From assembly GCA_017165825.1 (NCBI GenBank), contig CM029374.1:8576726-8640725 (forward strand): a stretch of DNA of 64,000 bases. The letters are read 5' to 3'. Positions within the stretch are counted from its first letter, which is position 1; each line of letters begins with the position of its first letter. Below, piece after piece: positions 24,408 through 34,860 of this stretch. Position numbers and translations under genes: made by a program. Origin of the DNA: Hepsetus odoe. Its lineage: Eukaryota; Chordata; Actinopteri; Characiformes; Hepsetidae. Below the pieces are notes generated by a model. That model did not search any database and was not told the DNA's origin. It saw nothing but the letters and a program-made list of their open reading frames with translations.

Positions 24408-25950
24408 AGGAAAAACTCTCACTTCCCTATTGCCAGTAGCAGTGTTGACAGTATTGTCACTGAGAAATCTGTAATGCAGCCAACAGTTATAAACAGCATT
24501 TGCTGGGTTTTGGCTCCCCTGGTTTATTAGATACTTTCCTCGGTTGGCTGGGGTTGTTTTGGCAACAGTGGCAGTTGCGCATTGCAAATAAGTGCATGTC
24601 TGTGTTAACCAGTCAAGCCACCTCAGAGTGAGAAACAGCTTTTCCTTGCAAAGCTATGCTTTATTTTTTTATTTCATTTTTCTAGCACATATTGTGGATT
24701 TAAAATTGCATTAAGTCTTCTGCTTTGTGCATTTGTTATCAATAAATAAATAAATCCAACTGATTAAAAGACAATAGCGAGTCTCTTATCAGTTAATCTT
24801 TGTCACATTTTGAGGCTATTACTTCATTCTGGAACAGTAGGACATCAAGTAGTATATCAGTAATTGGGAATTTCTGTTTGGGTGATGAAAGTCATTAAAT
24901 CACAAGGGTGTTTGAGTCAGCAATTATTTTTAATGGCCTGGTTTTTTTGTTGTTACTCTAGTAAAAACAAAATCGATATATTCCACAAATAAAACATTTT
25001 TTTTACACCCAAGGGTTTATAGAAGAGAATTTTAAATTAGACTGATGTCTTGTATGTTATCTATTATCAAAGTGACAAAAATGTTCTTTTGCAAAATAAA
25101 GTTAAATGGGCTTTTTTGTAGGCATTTGAAATATGTGAAAATGATCTTTTTTCTGTTTGAATGTAGTTTGCTGCTCATTTAAAATGCTTTCCCCCCCTTT
25201 GAACTTCAGAATGTATTTGCAGGGCAAAATAATAGACTGATTAATATATGTAAGTATTTAAAAGTGTTGGTTTTTCACAATGGGCTTGTTTTGCAGTTTT
25301 AAACTTTCTATATATGGACTATATAGATGTGGGAGTAAATGTATGTTCTGAAACTTCAATTTTTACATCCTTCTTTTTTTTTCGTGTTTTATCCATTTTG
25401 TGCAGATCTATTTCAATATACAAGCCATGTTGTTTTTAAGGTTCTAATATTGTATGTTTATAGATACCAACATTAGACAACTTACAAATGCCTCTATGGT
25501 GCAGTGTTGAGAAGCTGGCAAACATTGATACTGTGTTTTTTTTTTTTCTTTTTTTTTTTTTTCCCGAGGACTGTTTCAAGGTTTATGAATTTGTGCTGGA
25601 AAAGGCTCCAAACCTCTAGTCAAAATGAGCATTTGAACATTAAATAAATTAATGAAAGATAAAGTTACATAAGGACAGAGTTTGTAGCGCATAAAAGATG
25701 CTGCTTGAAACTCAAAGCAGTGGAGGTTTGAAAGATTGAATAGAAAGATAATCCCAGCAATATTTAAAGGTTTGAGACTAACATATAAATTGTGACAAAA
25801 TGACACTTTGGAATAAAGTAGGATACTAAATAGTGTAAAATTTTGTATCCTGCTTTATTCCCAAGTGCTTATTTTTCAGTCTGTGGTCAAGATTTTATAT
25901 ATGAGTAAATTCAGTGTCATAGTTTGTATTGTTAAATACAAGTGACCATA
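24408..25950. other. Convergent 3' region between LRR1 and DNAAF2
   Basis: No coding exon was seen. Plus-strand AATAAA copies from about 24742 could end LRR1. Homopolymer T runs lie near 25370 and 25540. A palindrome at 25804-25867 carries an AATAAA on each strand. Confidence 0.5.
25804..25867. terminator. Palindromic bidirectional poly(A) signal region
   Basis: Two 23-base arms (25804-25826 and 25845-25867) are inverted copies with two mismatches. The left arm contains AATAAA on the plus strand; the right arm contains it on the minus strand at 25859-25854. The minus signal lies about 92 bases past the DNAAF2 stop, a good position for its 3' end. Confidence 0.55.
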
Positions 25951-28254
25951 TCAGTCTAATTCAAACCACAGAGAATTCTGGAAGGAGAGGGCAGATGATG
26001 TAGTATGATCTCTAATAACCACCTCACTACCATCCTCAGGGTTCTTCTTTCTCAGGATGACAGGAGTCTTATTAGTAATGCCTGTCTGGCCCTGTTCAGA
26101 AGAATGAACACTGTTCAGTTCAGTTAGTTGTACTTCAGTTTCCTTTACAACAAAAGAAAACTCACAACTCTCCTTGTGTCCTGAGGCAGGGCTGATCTGT
26201 TCAGGGGAACTGTTCACCATTTGTACTTCAGCCACAACTCCAGTCTCTACAGGAAAACTCACAGGCTTGGTGGCTTCTTCGCCCAATGTAAAATTCAATT
26301 GGGAAGGAACAAAGCTGACCACTGGAAGCTCTGCTGCAGATTTTCCAACAAGCTGTTGGGATGGGCTTGTAGGATCATTTGGAATATCATGGAAAACATT
26401 TTTGGAATGTGACATAACAGAAATCTCTGGCAGATGTGGTTCAGCATGATTACTTTGTGAAACATCCTCTATTTCAGCTGACGTGAGGAGATGTGAATGT
26501 AATCCGGAATGTGTAGCACTTTCTATGTCAGTGACAGGTGCCGCAATGGAAAGTGTTGTGGATTTTACATTAGTGTGATTCTCCCTCTGCAAAACAGATT
26601 TGGTTAGAATCAGCTTAACTCTAGCAACTCTAGCTGTAATAAGATGCTGGTTTTAAGCATTCTTAAAGATGACTTTTATACACCGTGCAAAAGGTAGGCT
26701 TTGACAAACTTGAGCTCTTACCTCCTCTTTTAAATCACAGCTGTCAGCCTCTTCTTTAGAATGATACTCAGAGGGCATTTCTAAGGTACAGAAATCTGGA
26801 CCAGAGAGGCTGCAGACTGCTGTGTCATCGGTGTTGCCCTCTTCCATTCTGCATGTTTCACTGTCCATTCCTTCACATTTGAGATATGAATCTATTGCTT
26901 TGCCACAGAGTGGGGCATCACAATGAGATTCTAAACAATCTGTTTTACTCTCTACCCAGTCAGAGGAGAACTGATGCTCTCTTTCTGGATCCTGTTCAAG
27001 CATGTCTCCAAAACACTGAGCAGTGCAACTGAAATCTGAAAGATTAGTATTATTCTGTTCATCTTTGTCTAAAGAAACAGCTTCATATAACACTCCCTCA
27101 GCTTTGTCTGCACTCTCCATCTCATCTCTCTCTTCCTCATCACTGACAATCTGTTTCCCCAGATTGTGAACATGAATCATATCCGGTTCCTTAAATGGCA
27201 GTACAGGTAGAGTTATGATAAGCTGCTTTGTTGCCTTGTTGAATTTGGCATCTCCTTTTTCATCATCCACTGGATATGAAAACTGCAGCTCCAGTTTGTA
27301 GGTCAGCCTTTGAGACTCCAGGACCAGACTTCTTTCAGTCACATTTAGGTCAATGTCTCCAGCAGATCTTATAAGGGGCAAATCAACAGTGATCACAATG
27401 TCTTTAGGCCGTGAACTTCGTACAGAGTCTCTCAAGCATCTGTAATCCTGCAGATCAATCACTGATCTGTATTTTATAGTGTAGAGTGGCTTTGTAGGCT
27501 GTTGGTTTGCTGAGGAACTCTCTTTATTTAAATTCTTATAATCCTGAAGAGGAACAGCAGTGAGCGCTTTGGGTCTTTCGTTTGCTGCTGTGCCTGGATA
27601 CGGAATGGAGAAAAGTTCATCAGATGAGACTTTTTCTTTCCCATGGTGACCAGGAATTGGATTTCTTATGACGGCTGGGTGAGGCAACCCTTTGTAATTG
27701 ATTTTCAAGACCTTGGTGTGGATTTTGTCCAGTTTGACTTTAAAAGCATCTTCTACCCCTTGGGTAGCAGTGCTGTTGACAAGCTTCATAAATCTCATGT
27801 TCTTTCTAGCTATGTACAGCGTGTCAGGATGGAAAACAACGTCATATATCGTGCACTTGTTCCCCTTGGCATCACTGTCATACCTGCCAGGTGCCAGACT
27901 GTAGGGTAGTGACCAGTGCTGACCCAAACTGCCGTCCTGTGCTGTTCCAGCTTTACATGTAGGCTTGTTGATCAAGTCGTTGGAACAGATGTTGATGAAG
28001 CACTTTTCTTTCGAGTTAATGCTGGTCTTCAAGACGTGTTGTGGTTTGGGATGGACGAACTCCACGTTCCAGCCCCTCTCTTGTTCCAGTTGCGTAATTT
28101 CCTCTTCATACTTCTTCTTGTTTTCTGGATTTGAAATCTCCTCGGCATATTCGTGTAGCATTGAACGGAACTTCTCATCCTTTAAGGCTTTGCTGAAACG
28201 GTCTATTTCGTCTGTGGTCAGTTGTAGTTCTTCCAGTTTGGCTCCAAAATCCAT
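25951..28254 (-). CDS. dnaaf2: DNAAF2 (kintoun), dynein arm preassembly factor
   Basis: DNAAF2 is a PIH-domain co-chaperone that works with HSP90/HSP70 to preassemble axonemal dynein arms in the cytoplasm; its loss causes primary ciliary dyskinesia. Two coding exons, 28254-26722 and 26586-25951, join in frame (GAG|AGG), giving 722 residues. This is shorter than the roughly 840 of the human protein. The PIH1 domain fills about residues 40-200 ('CFINICSNDLINKP', 'GQHWSLPYSLAPGR', 'YDVVFHPDTLYIA'). A CS/p23-like domain lies around residues 270-370 ('PKDIVITVDLPLIRSAGDID', 'TKQLIITLPV'). A long acidic low-complexity region follows. The end 'LSFQNSLWFELD' resembles the conserved family C-terminus. 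The start is the first Met of the frame, followed by acidic helices as in orthologues. Confidence 0.95.
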
Positions 28255-28428
28255 GGTGATTATTTAGTCACCTGCAACGTTTAGCCGCCAAGCTAGCAAA
28301 TAGCGTTTTCGTCAAAGACTCCGGTAGAAAGATTAAGATCTAGTGCCTTTAAGGTGTGAATCGTAAAACAGCAGATCTACAAAACCATACCTTCCTGCTC
28401 AATTTCGGCTGGACTATTCATTGTTGAC

Positions 28429-28442
28429 GTAACCATGACAAC
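28429..28442 (-). promoter_or_regulatory. X-box-like RFX site upstream of DNAAF2
   Basis: On the minus strand the bases read GTTGTCATGGTTAC. This matches 12 of 14 positions of the ciliary X-box (GTTGCCATGGCAAC form), including the CATGG centre. It lies about 175 bases upstream of the DNAAF2 start codon, where RFX factors act on cilia genes. An overlapping 'TGACGTAA' resembles a CRE. Confidence 0.5.
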
Positions 28443-29360
28443 CTGACTCTGCTATGACAATGGAGCCGCGGCAGAGGGCGCAGAGCATCGAGAAATTTGA
28501 GTATTTTTGGTTGTGTCCCAAACTAATTTATTACTTAGAAGCGATTCGATTCGGACATAACTGCGTCTTTTATGTTTCAGCCACATTGTTTGTAATCACT
28601 TTAAAAATCTTTACTCGGTTACATGCACTTACCTACTTTATGAAAAATAGCAGTACTTTAATTTTCCTTATAAATGTTTGTGAAATTTGTGAAATGTTGT
28701 AAAGAAAGTGAAAAAAACTGTTTAACCATGCTGAATAATAGCCGATGTTTATTTTAAATGTACATTTTTAGGGGGAAGAAATAATTTTATGAGGATACTC
28801 TAGAAAGACTGTTTCAATCTATAATCTCTCAAAAATTCCACTGATAATATTTAGGATCTGGCCCGAAAACAAATATGGTCAGTTTTAACAATATAAACTG
28901 TGGCATTTTAAAAATGAATTGACTATTTGCAATAAACTGTTTGATGGTTCTATGATCACACACCAATATCTTAACAATTTCAAGAGTGCTGCATCTCTTT
29001 CAAAATAATTTTTCCAATTTTGCCTTAGGAAAAGAAGCTTCCTAAGAATTATGCATACCTTGATATAGGGTGTTGATCTCCTTAGGCCACATCCTCCCTC
29101 ATTACAAAAATACACATAACCTGACATGCTTAATTCCAATTATCATTCAGGTTTCTATAGCTTAGAGTTGGAATACATGCAAAAAAATAATGATTTGGTC
29201 AAAATATTCACTTGCCTAATTGTTGTGCAGTTTGTAATAAAAGCATCTAACAAATGTCCATTTAGCTGTAATTTTAACAATTGACTATTGTCTGCCATTC
29301 AAGTTTTAAATTAAATTGTGAATGAGAATAGACAGTTTGTTTATTTACAGTGTATATTTT
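28443..29360. other. AT-rich spacer without recognised genes
   Basis: No splice-bounded exon, repeat family or protein similarity was recognised. Small ORFs are chance frames. Confidence 0.4.
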
Positions 29361-29384
29361 TACAGTGGTGCCTGAAAGTTTGTG

Positions 29385-29422
<38 letters not shown>

Positions 29423-29700
29423 TAGTTTATTTTTGGAAGAATATGATCATTTGAATTTTTTTTACACACAAGTCCAGATATAAGATAGAGAGAACCTGAT
29501 TAAACAAATGAGAAATGAGGGTAAAAAGTTTACTTGCCCATTTATTAATTTGAGAAAAACCATTTAAATTTCTGCGAGTGGCAAAAACTAAACTAAACAT
29601 TTTCTTCAGGTTGCTTTATGTCCATCCACAACATTTCAACTGGTTTAATATCAGGACTTTAATTTGCTCATTCCAAAACATTCAAGATCAACAGTAGTTA
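29361..29700 (-). mobile_element. Tc1-like transposon remnant, one end
   Basis: It begins 'TACAGTGGTGCCTGAAAG', the terminal repeat of a common fish Tc1 family. It continues with recognisable family sequence ('CAAATGAGAAATGAGGG', 'GGCAAAAACTAAAC', 'TCCACAACATTTCAACTGG'). A T-run (29391-29420) interrupts it. No transposase frame and no opposite terminus were found. Confidence 0.65.
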
Positions 29701-30312
29701 TTTGGCAGAATTGGCACCATTGACATCCTAGTGCTTATACAATCACAATCAAGATTCAAATAATCGTTGGTCATATTTAATATTAACATCAAAATAAAAA
29801 CACATTTATATAGTAAAATATTGCAAGCCAAAAGAAATATTCATAATGAAAAATCTCTTATTGCTATTATCTTGGCAATCTGTAATAGAATATTGTTCAT
29901 AAAGCTGTCAGGCAGCCCCACAGACACACAATAGTATTACAGGATAATTTAATGTCACCAGGGAGTCTACTCCATAGTTCGGAAAATCGTCTGTGACTTC
30001 CTTGTTGGCTGAAAAAAGGTTGTCCTTTTTTCCACTGCTTGTCTCAGTTTGGGTGGTAAACATGGAAACTAGGTCATCAATATTTTGGCATGGCTCGCTT
30101 TAAAATCTTCACACAACCTGTAAAAATATCATTTTAAAAATTTAATAAAAGCTGATATAAAAATGTAAAATATGAAAAGCAACAGTTCTCGAACTGTAGG
30201 GCTGGTAATTGGTGAACTAGCTTGTTTTTTTTTAATTATTTGACTTTTTTACTCCATCAGTAATGCCTAGAGAGTAGGGTCTTAAATCATATAAAGGGCC
30301 CTTGTTGCCACA

Positions 30313-30632
30313 GGTTTTACAAATGAGAACAACTAATTAAACAAGTTAAACAAGTGCAATGTGCTTCTGCTCCTTTGAAATGAAAACTTGCCACCACACG
30401 GGCACCCATTCCAGATAAGATTTAACATTTCTGGCCTTGTGCAGGGCATAGAAAAGCTAAAAAGTGCCTCCAAATTTTAGATTTTAGTTAGTACATGTAA
30501 AATTGATCTAAGAAGACATGTGTTGGTTGGTTGTTTTGTACAGTAAATAAAATGCCTAGATTTGCACTACAGACATATGACCCCTGAGTCAGATCATTAC
30601 CACTGACATATGCTTCAACCTTTACAAAGCAT
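30313..30632 (+). repeat. Left arm of a 3.6-kb inverted-repeat pair
   Basis: About 310-320 bases ('AAATGAGAACAACTAATTAA' to 'CAACCTTTACAAAGC') are the reverse complement of 33598-33907 at high identity, with small indels. Together the arms frame 30633-33597. Confidence 0.88.
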
Positions 30633-30906
30633 TAAAATTTCTCTTTACCATAAAAGGGTGTAAGGTTGGGTATGAAAAACAACAGCGTCATTGCAATGTC
30701 TGTGTTAAGCAAATAATGATTTTAAAAAAAGGAATTCACTCTTTAGTTAATTGGAAATGTAATGGTAAGTATTGTCCAATAAGACATCTATGAACATAAT
30801 ACATTTCTTTCATAATGCTATGAATGACTAAGTGTTAAAGTACTCAAAACTTACACCATCCACGAAAATTATAAAATCATGACTTCCTCCAAACACAATG
30901 AAGTTA

Positions 30907-31080
30907 ATGGTGGTTTTGGTAATTCTTGCTAACTTGTTTTAGACTGCAGTTCCTTGTGTCTTGGTTTGATTAGAACTGCAGTCCTTGGATCTTGTTTTGG
31001 TTAATATAATGAATAAAACTATGTTCCTGACTCCTGGCTCTGCACTGACGCCCTTCCTGCACCCCGCCACCGTTACAGAA
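30907..31080 (+). mobile_element. Gypsy-type LTR 3' end plus leader
   Basis: A stretch ending 'CCCCGCCACCGTTACA' matches, inverted, the LTR at 43439-43767. What follows ('GAAACGAACCGCC') looks like the start of the internal region after an LTR. Only the LTR end is present. Confidence 0.6.
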
Positions 31081-31449
31081 ACGAACCGCCAGCGCTTGGA
31101 CGTTGCGAGCTTCGGGTTGGTATGAGGAGTGCGAACGGGCACTCGAAGGGTGGAGGTCCTCAGAACGGAGCTGCAGCGTCTTAGGACCTTCACGCTAGCG
31201 TGGCTGGCTGCGTGTTCGCCGGAGCTCCGTGAGCAGAGCGGAGGCGCGCAGAGTGCAACGGCCACGGAGCTCGCACAGTGCCTGGAGCCGCTGGTGCGCT
31301 CAATCCGTCTCGCCTCTTCTCTAGAGCCCAACAAGCGACTGGAGGAGCACGGCCGGATTGAGCAAGGCGCTGATGGACATAATGGCGGCGGTTAGCTTTC
31401 GCCCGTTCCCCCTCCAATACCACTTCCAGTTCCTCACCTGCTCCAGGAA
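31081..31449 (+). other. CG-rich leader or degraded ORF of the captured segment
   Basis: Base composition changes sharply from the AT-rich surroundings. Frame 31129-31395 is open for 88 codons with a Leu/Arg/Glu-rich protein ('VLRTELQRLRTFTLAWLAAC'). I do not recognise a domain. It could be a Gypsy gag remnant or the start of the coiled-coil transcript that follows. Confidence 0.4.
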
Positions 31450-33110
31450 ATGGAGGCTAAGCTCACCGCCAAGGACTATGAAATTGGTGCAAGGAGCCAG
31501 GATCTTGATGTTTTGAATGTAAAGTTAAGGGATGCTACACTGGCCAGTTGTCAAGTCTCAGAGAAGCTTCAGGAGATGGAATTAGAGGCTGAAGTGAGCA
31601 GAGACCATGTTTGGGAAATTTTGATCAGCACTCAAGCCAAGGAAATTGAGAATATTGATCTGAGACATGTTTTGCATGAACTGGAGGCGAAGTGTAAGAA
31701 ATTGGAGGATGACAATGTCTCCCTCCAGGCCCTGAATCACCAGCTGCAGGAGAGCAACCAGTCTGAGGTACGTTCCCTTCAGGTGGAACTAGCTAAAGTA
31801 AATAGTGAACTTGAGGAAAAGCAGGCTGGGTTCCTAGAATGTGAGGAAGTCTGTAAGGACTTGACAGCTTGGGCAGTACCCAGGGGAACCTAAGGGCTGA
31901 ATCAGAAAAATTCAGACAGGCCAATATGAAGCACAGTGCACTTCTCACAGACATTCACCAAAGAGATTAACAGATCAGCTGCATGAACATTCAGATCACT
32001 CAACAGAAGGAGTTGCTGACAAGGCTCAACCAACAGCTGACAGAGAGCAAAGCCTCTGTTTTGCAGGTGACCACCTCAGCAACAAAAATGAAAGACTGAA
32101 ACACGAGGAAAAGCTCACTAATCTGCTGTCTCAACATGAGGAGACCAAAAGACTCTTGTCTCTTTGCCAGAGTGAAATGGAAAGAAAGGCTCTAGCTCAA
32201 GACAATGGTGAGCTTCAAGGAGAGGTCAGTAAACTCATGCAGGGTAAACTCATGCAGAGAGGCCCTGAGGAAGAAACTGCAAGCTGCGAATGTTGTCCGG
32301 AGGGAATGGCTGAAGAGAACAGAGGAACAGGAGATGCTGGAGGCTAAAGTGGCCACTATGGAAGAACAGCTGAGTCCCAGTCTTAATTATGTGCATGCCT
32401 TGGCGGCCTTGCTGGTTCTTGGCCTAGATTATGTATCCAAGATGGTAAGCAGTGTTAATGTTCTGCACCAGTCATGGAGATCATAGCTTCTGAGACTGCT
32501 CAGAGTCAGGAGCATCCTGAGAAAGTAGAAGGCATAACACACAGAGGAGACTGCAGACACTGTGGAGATGGCAACAAGGGCCTTGCAAACAACTCACCCT
32601 TGAACTGCTCAGTACATTTCAATCCTTGCAGTGATGGTCTGTACATCCCCTGTGGTCATGTGTTCTGACACATGACCACAGGGGATGTACAGACCATCAC
32701 TGCAAGGATGATGGTCTGACAATGGTGAAAGAGGGGGACAGCAAGAAGGGTGCCAAAGAAGAAGCCTGTGGAAACCAATGCAATGAGGAATGTCTCCAAA
32801 ATGCCCAAGGTGAGAGGTGTATTAGGCCAAAGATGGTGTGTGGTAACATGCCTCATGTTCATATATGCTCTGATGTAATAAAACTGCGTTTGTGTGTCTG
32901 AGGAATACCACTAGCACTGTGGCGACAGCAGATGCTGGGGCCCTCCCCCAGCGCTGGGAGCGAGCACAGACAGAGACCAAATCCGAGATCACCTATCCAG
33001 TTTATGGTCTGTACTTCCCTGAGGAGAAGCAGGAGTGGTGGTGGCTTCCCACCGCTGCTCTGCTATCATGGCAGTCTCTTGGGGCAGGTGCTTGTCTCTA
33101 CATCAAGTAA
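31450..33110 (+). pseudogene. Coiled-coil gene copy, broken (retrocopy candidate)
   Basis: 31450-31893 is open for 147 codons of heptad-like, Leu/Glu/Lys-rich coiled coil ('VSLQALNHQLQESNQSEVRS', 'AKVNSELEEKQAGFLE'). Similar coiled-coil text continues through 32500 in changing frames ('KHEEKLTNLLSQHEETKRLL', 'QSEMERKALAQDNGELQG'), so several frameshifts have occurred. Near 32960-33050 a different piece reads 'PVYGLYFPEEKQEWWW', which resembles part of SEC63, though I am not sure. There are no introns and the sequence is cDNA-like next to an LTR end, which suggests a processed or transduced copy. The parent gene is not identified. Confidence 0.5.
32622..32709. repeat. Perfect 42-bp palindrome with 4-base loop
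   Basis: Arms 32622-32663 and 32668-32709 are exact reverse complements separated by TCTG. No mismatch was found on hand comparison. It could form a stable hairpin or cruciform. Confidence 0.95.
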
Positions 33111-33309
33111 TAGTCACTGTTTGTAAAAGCTTTAAATATTTGTCAGAATATGTTTAAGATCTTGATTTGAGTTAAAGATTTTAAAAGATTACCCAAGATG
33201 CTTCATCCACAATGAAAGTCCTGGGGTTTTCAATCTTGTTAAGTTTGTGACCATATCCACCAAAATAAATAATTCTGAGAAAAGAAACATCAAATTATAT
33301 TTAGGAACA

Positions 33310-33525
33310 AATCTATATTTACATTTACGGCATTTAGTAAACGCTCTTATCCAGAGCGACTTCCATGTCCTAATTACAGGGACAGTCCCCCTGGAGACAC
33401 TCAGGGTTAAGGGTCTTGCTCAGGAACTCAGTGGTGGTAGTGCCAGAGGTGGGATTTGAACCTGGGACCTCTTGAGCCATAGGTTCATAGGCAAGTATCC
33501 TACCACTAGACCACCACCTCCACTA
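33310..33525 (-). mobile_element. tRNA-derived SINE (family 2)
   Basis: Minus-strand head 'GGTGGTGGTCTAGTGGTAGG' has a tRNA A box. The B box 'GGTTCAAATCCC' follows, and the tail 'GATAAGAGCGTTTACTAAA' comes before TGTAAA repeats. The same family occurs at 36252, 44568 and 58450. It lies between KLHDC1-like exon relics. Confidence 0.85.
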
Positions 33526-33597
33526 TATTGGAATGAGTCTGAATTTAATTGAAATAATAATGAACGTAAACTCTCCTATAACAGTGTCAAGTGTTAT

Positions 33598-33907
33598 AAA
33601 GTGTAAAGGTTGAGCATATGACAGTGGTGGTGATCTGCCCCAGGGGTCATATGTCTATAGTGCAAATCTAGGCATTTTATTTACTGTACAAAACAGCCAA
33701 CATGTCTTGTTAGTTTGTATATGTTAAATTGATCTAAAATCTAAAATTTGGAGGCACTTTTTAGCTTTTCTATGCCCTGCACAAGGCCAGAAGTAATCTT
33801 ATCTGGAATGTGTGCCAGTGTGGTGGTGGCAAATTTTCATTTCAAAGGAGCAGAAGCACATTGCACTTATTTCACTTGTTTAATAAATTGTTCTCATTTG
33901 TAAATCT
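33598..33907 (-). repeat. Right arm of the inverted-repeat pair
   Basis: Reverse-complement partner of 30313-30632. It is itself bracketed by a 39-base direct repeat (33551-33589 and 33931-33969, two mismatches). Confidence 0.88.
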
Positions 33908-34316
33908 ATTCAAAATCTATCAATTTATTTGAAATAATAATGAACATAAACTATCCTATAACAGTGTCAGCACTCACTTACCTGCCTTTGTAAACCCAAC
34001 AGGAAAGCTTATCTCATGGGGAGGGGAATAACTCTGAGTAATGATGCATCTTCTTCCAGGAATAGCTCACCTCATGGAGATTCCCTGAATAGTGCTAAAA
34101 TGCAAAATGCATCATGAAATGATGAAGCTGAAAGCACTATTAAGTGTAGAAGAAAACAAAACCAGCTTTACCTAATTTGTCTGTCCATCATCTCCACAGC
34201 CTGCAAATATATACGTGTCTGTTCAGAATGCAGCCACAAGTCCCTGACATAGAAGGAGGAAGTTCTCCACCCATGTCAACCCTTTCCCTGTCAATATAAA
34301 AATGTGTTAAAAATAT

Positions 34317-34860
34317 ACAGTGCTGTAAAAATATTAGCCCACTTTCTGTCTCTCTTTTTTGTTTATTATAACACTTAATAGTTCCTTATCTAAAAGATTT
34401 TGCATCGGCCAAAAGACCTGAACTAACAACACACAGTTTTCAAATGATATTGTGCTGTATGAAGGAAAAAAAAAAAAGACCAACACCACATAACCCATGT
34501 GAAAAAATACCTGCCCCCTAGACTTAAACTTTGTTGTAAAACCTTTAGCAGCAAAAAGTCAAAAGAGCAGATCTTAGCATTTCTGTGGAGCAGTTCTGGC
34601 CTTAAACTTTGTTGTAAAACTTTTAGCAACAAAAAGTCAAAAGAGCAGATCTTAGCATTTCTGTGGAGCAATTCTGGCCATTCTTGTCTACAGAACTGAT
34701 TTAATTAATAACTGAGTCACATTAGATGCTTTTGCCCTTTTCATGTTCTGACACAACATGTAAATGTGGTTCTTGGGTAACGCTAGTCTAATTCAGCTCT
34801 TTATTTATTAAATTAGGATGTTTAGTTGATTTAGTGGGAAGGGGGCAATTACCTTTCCGA
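34317..34860 (+). mobile_element. Non-autonomous DNA transposon with internal tandem duplication
   Basis: It starts 'TACAGTGCTGTAAAAATATT', a terminal sequence common to fish MITE families, and ends near 'GGGGGCAATTACC'. No transposase is present. A 78-base unit is repeated in tandem at 34523-34600 and 34601-34678 with few differences, making two look-alike ORFs. It lies upstream of KLHDC1-like exon relics. Confidence 0.6.

Noticed and set aside
28454..28702. 82-codon ORF next to DNAAF2
   Set aside because: Starts in the promoter, becomes hydrophobic AT-rich text, and matches no family I know; no splice support.
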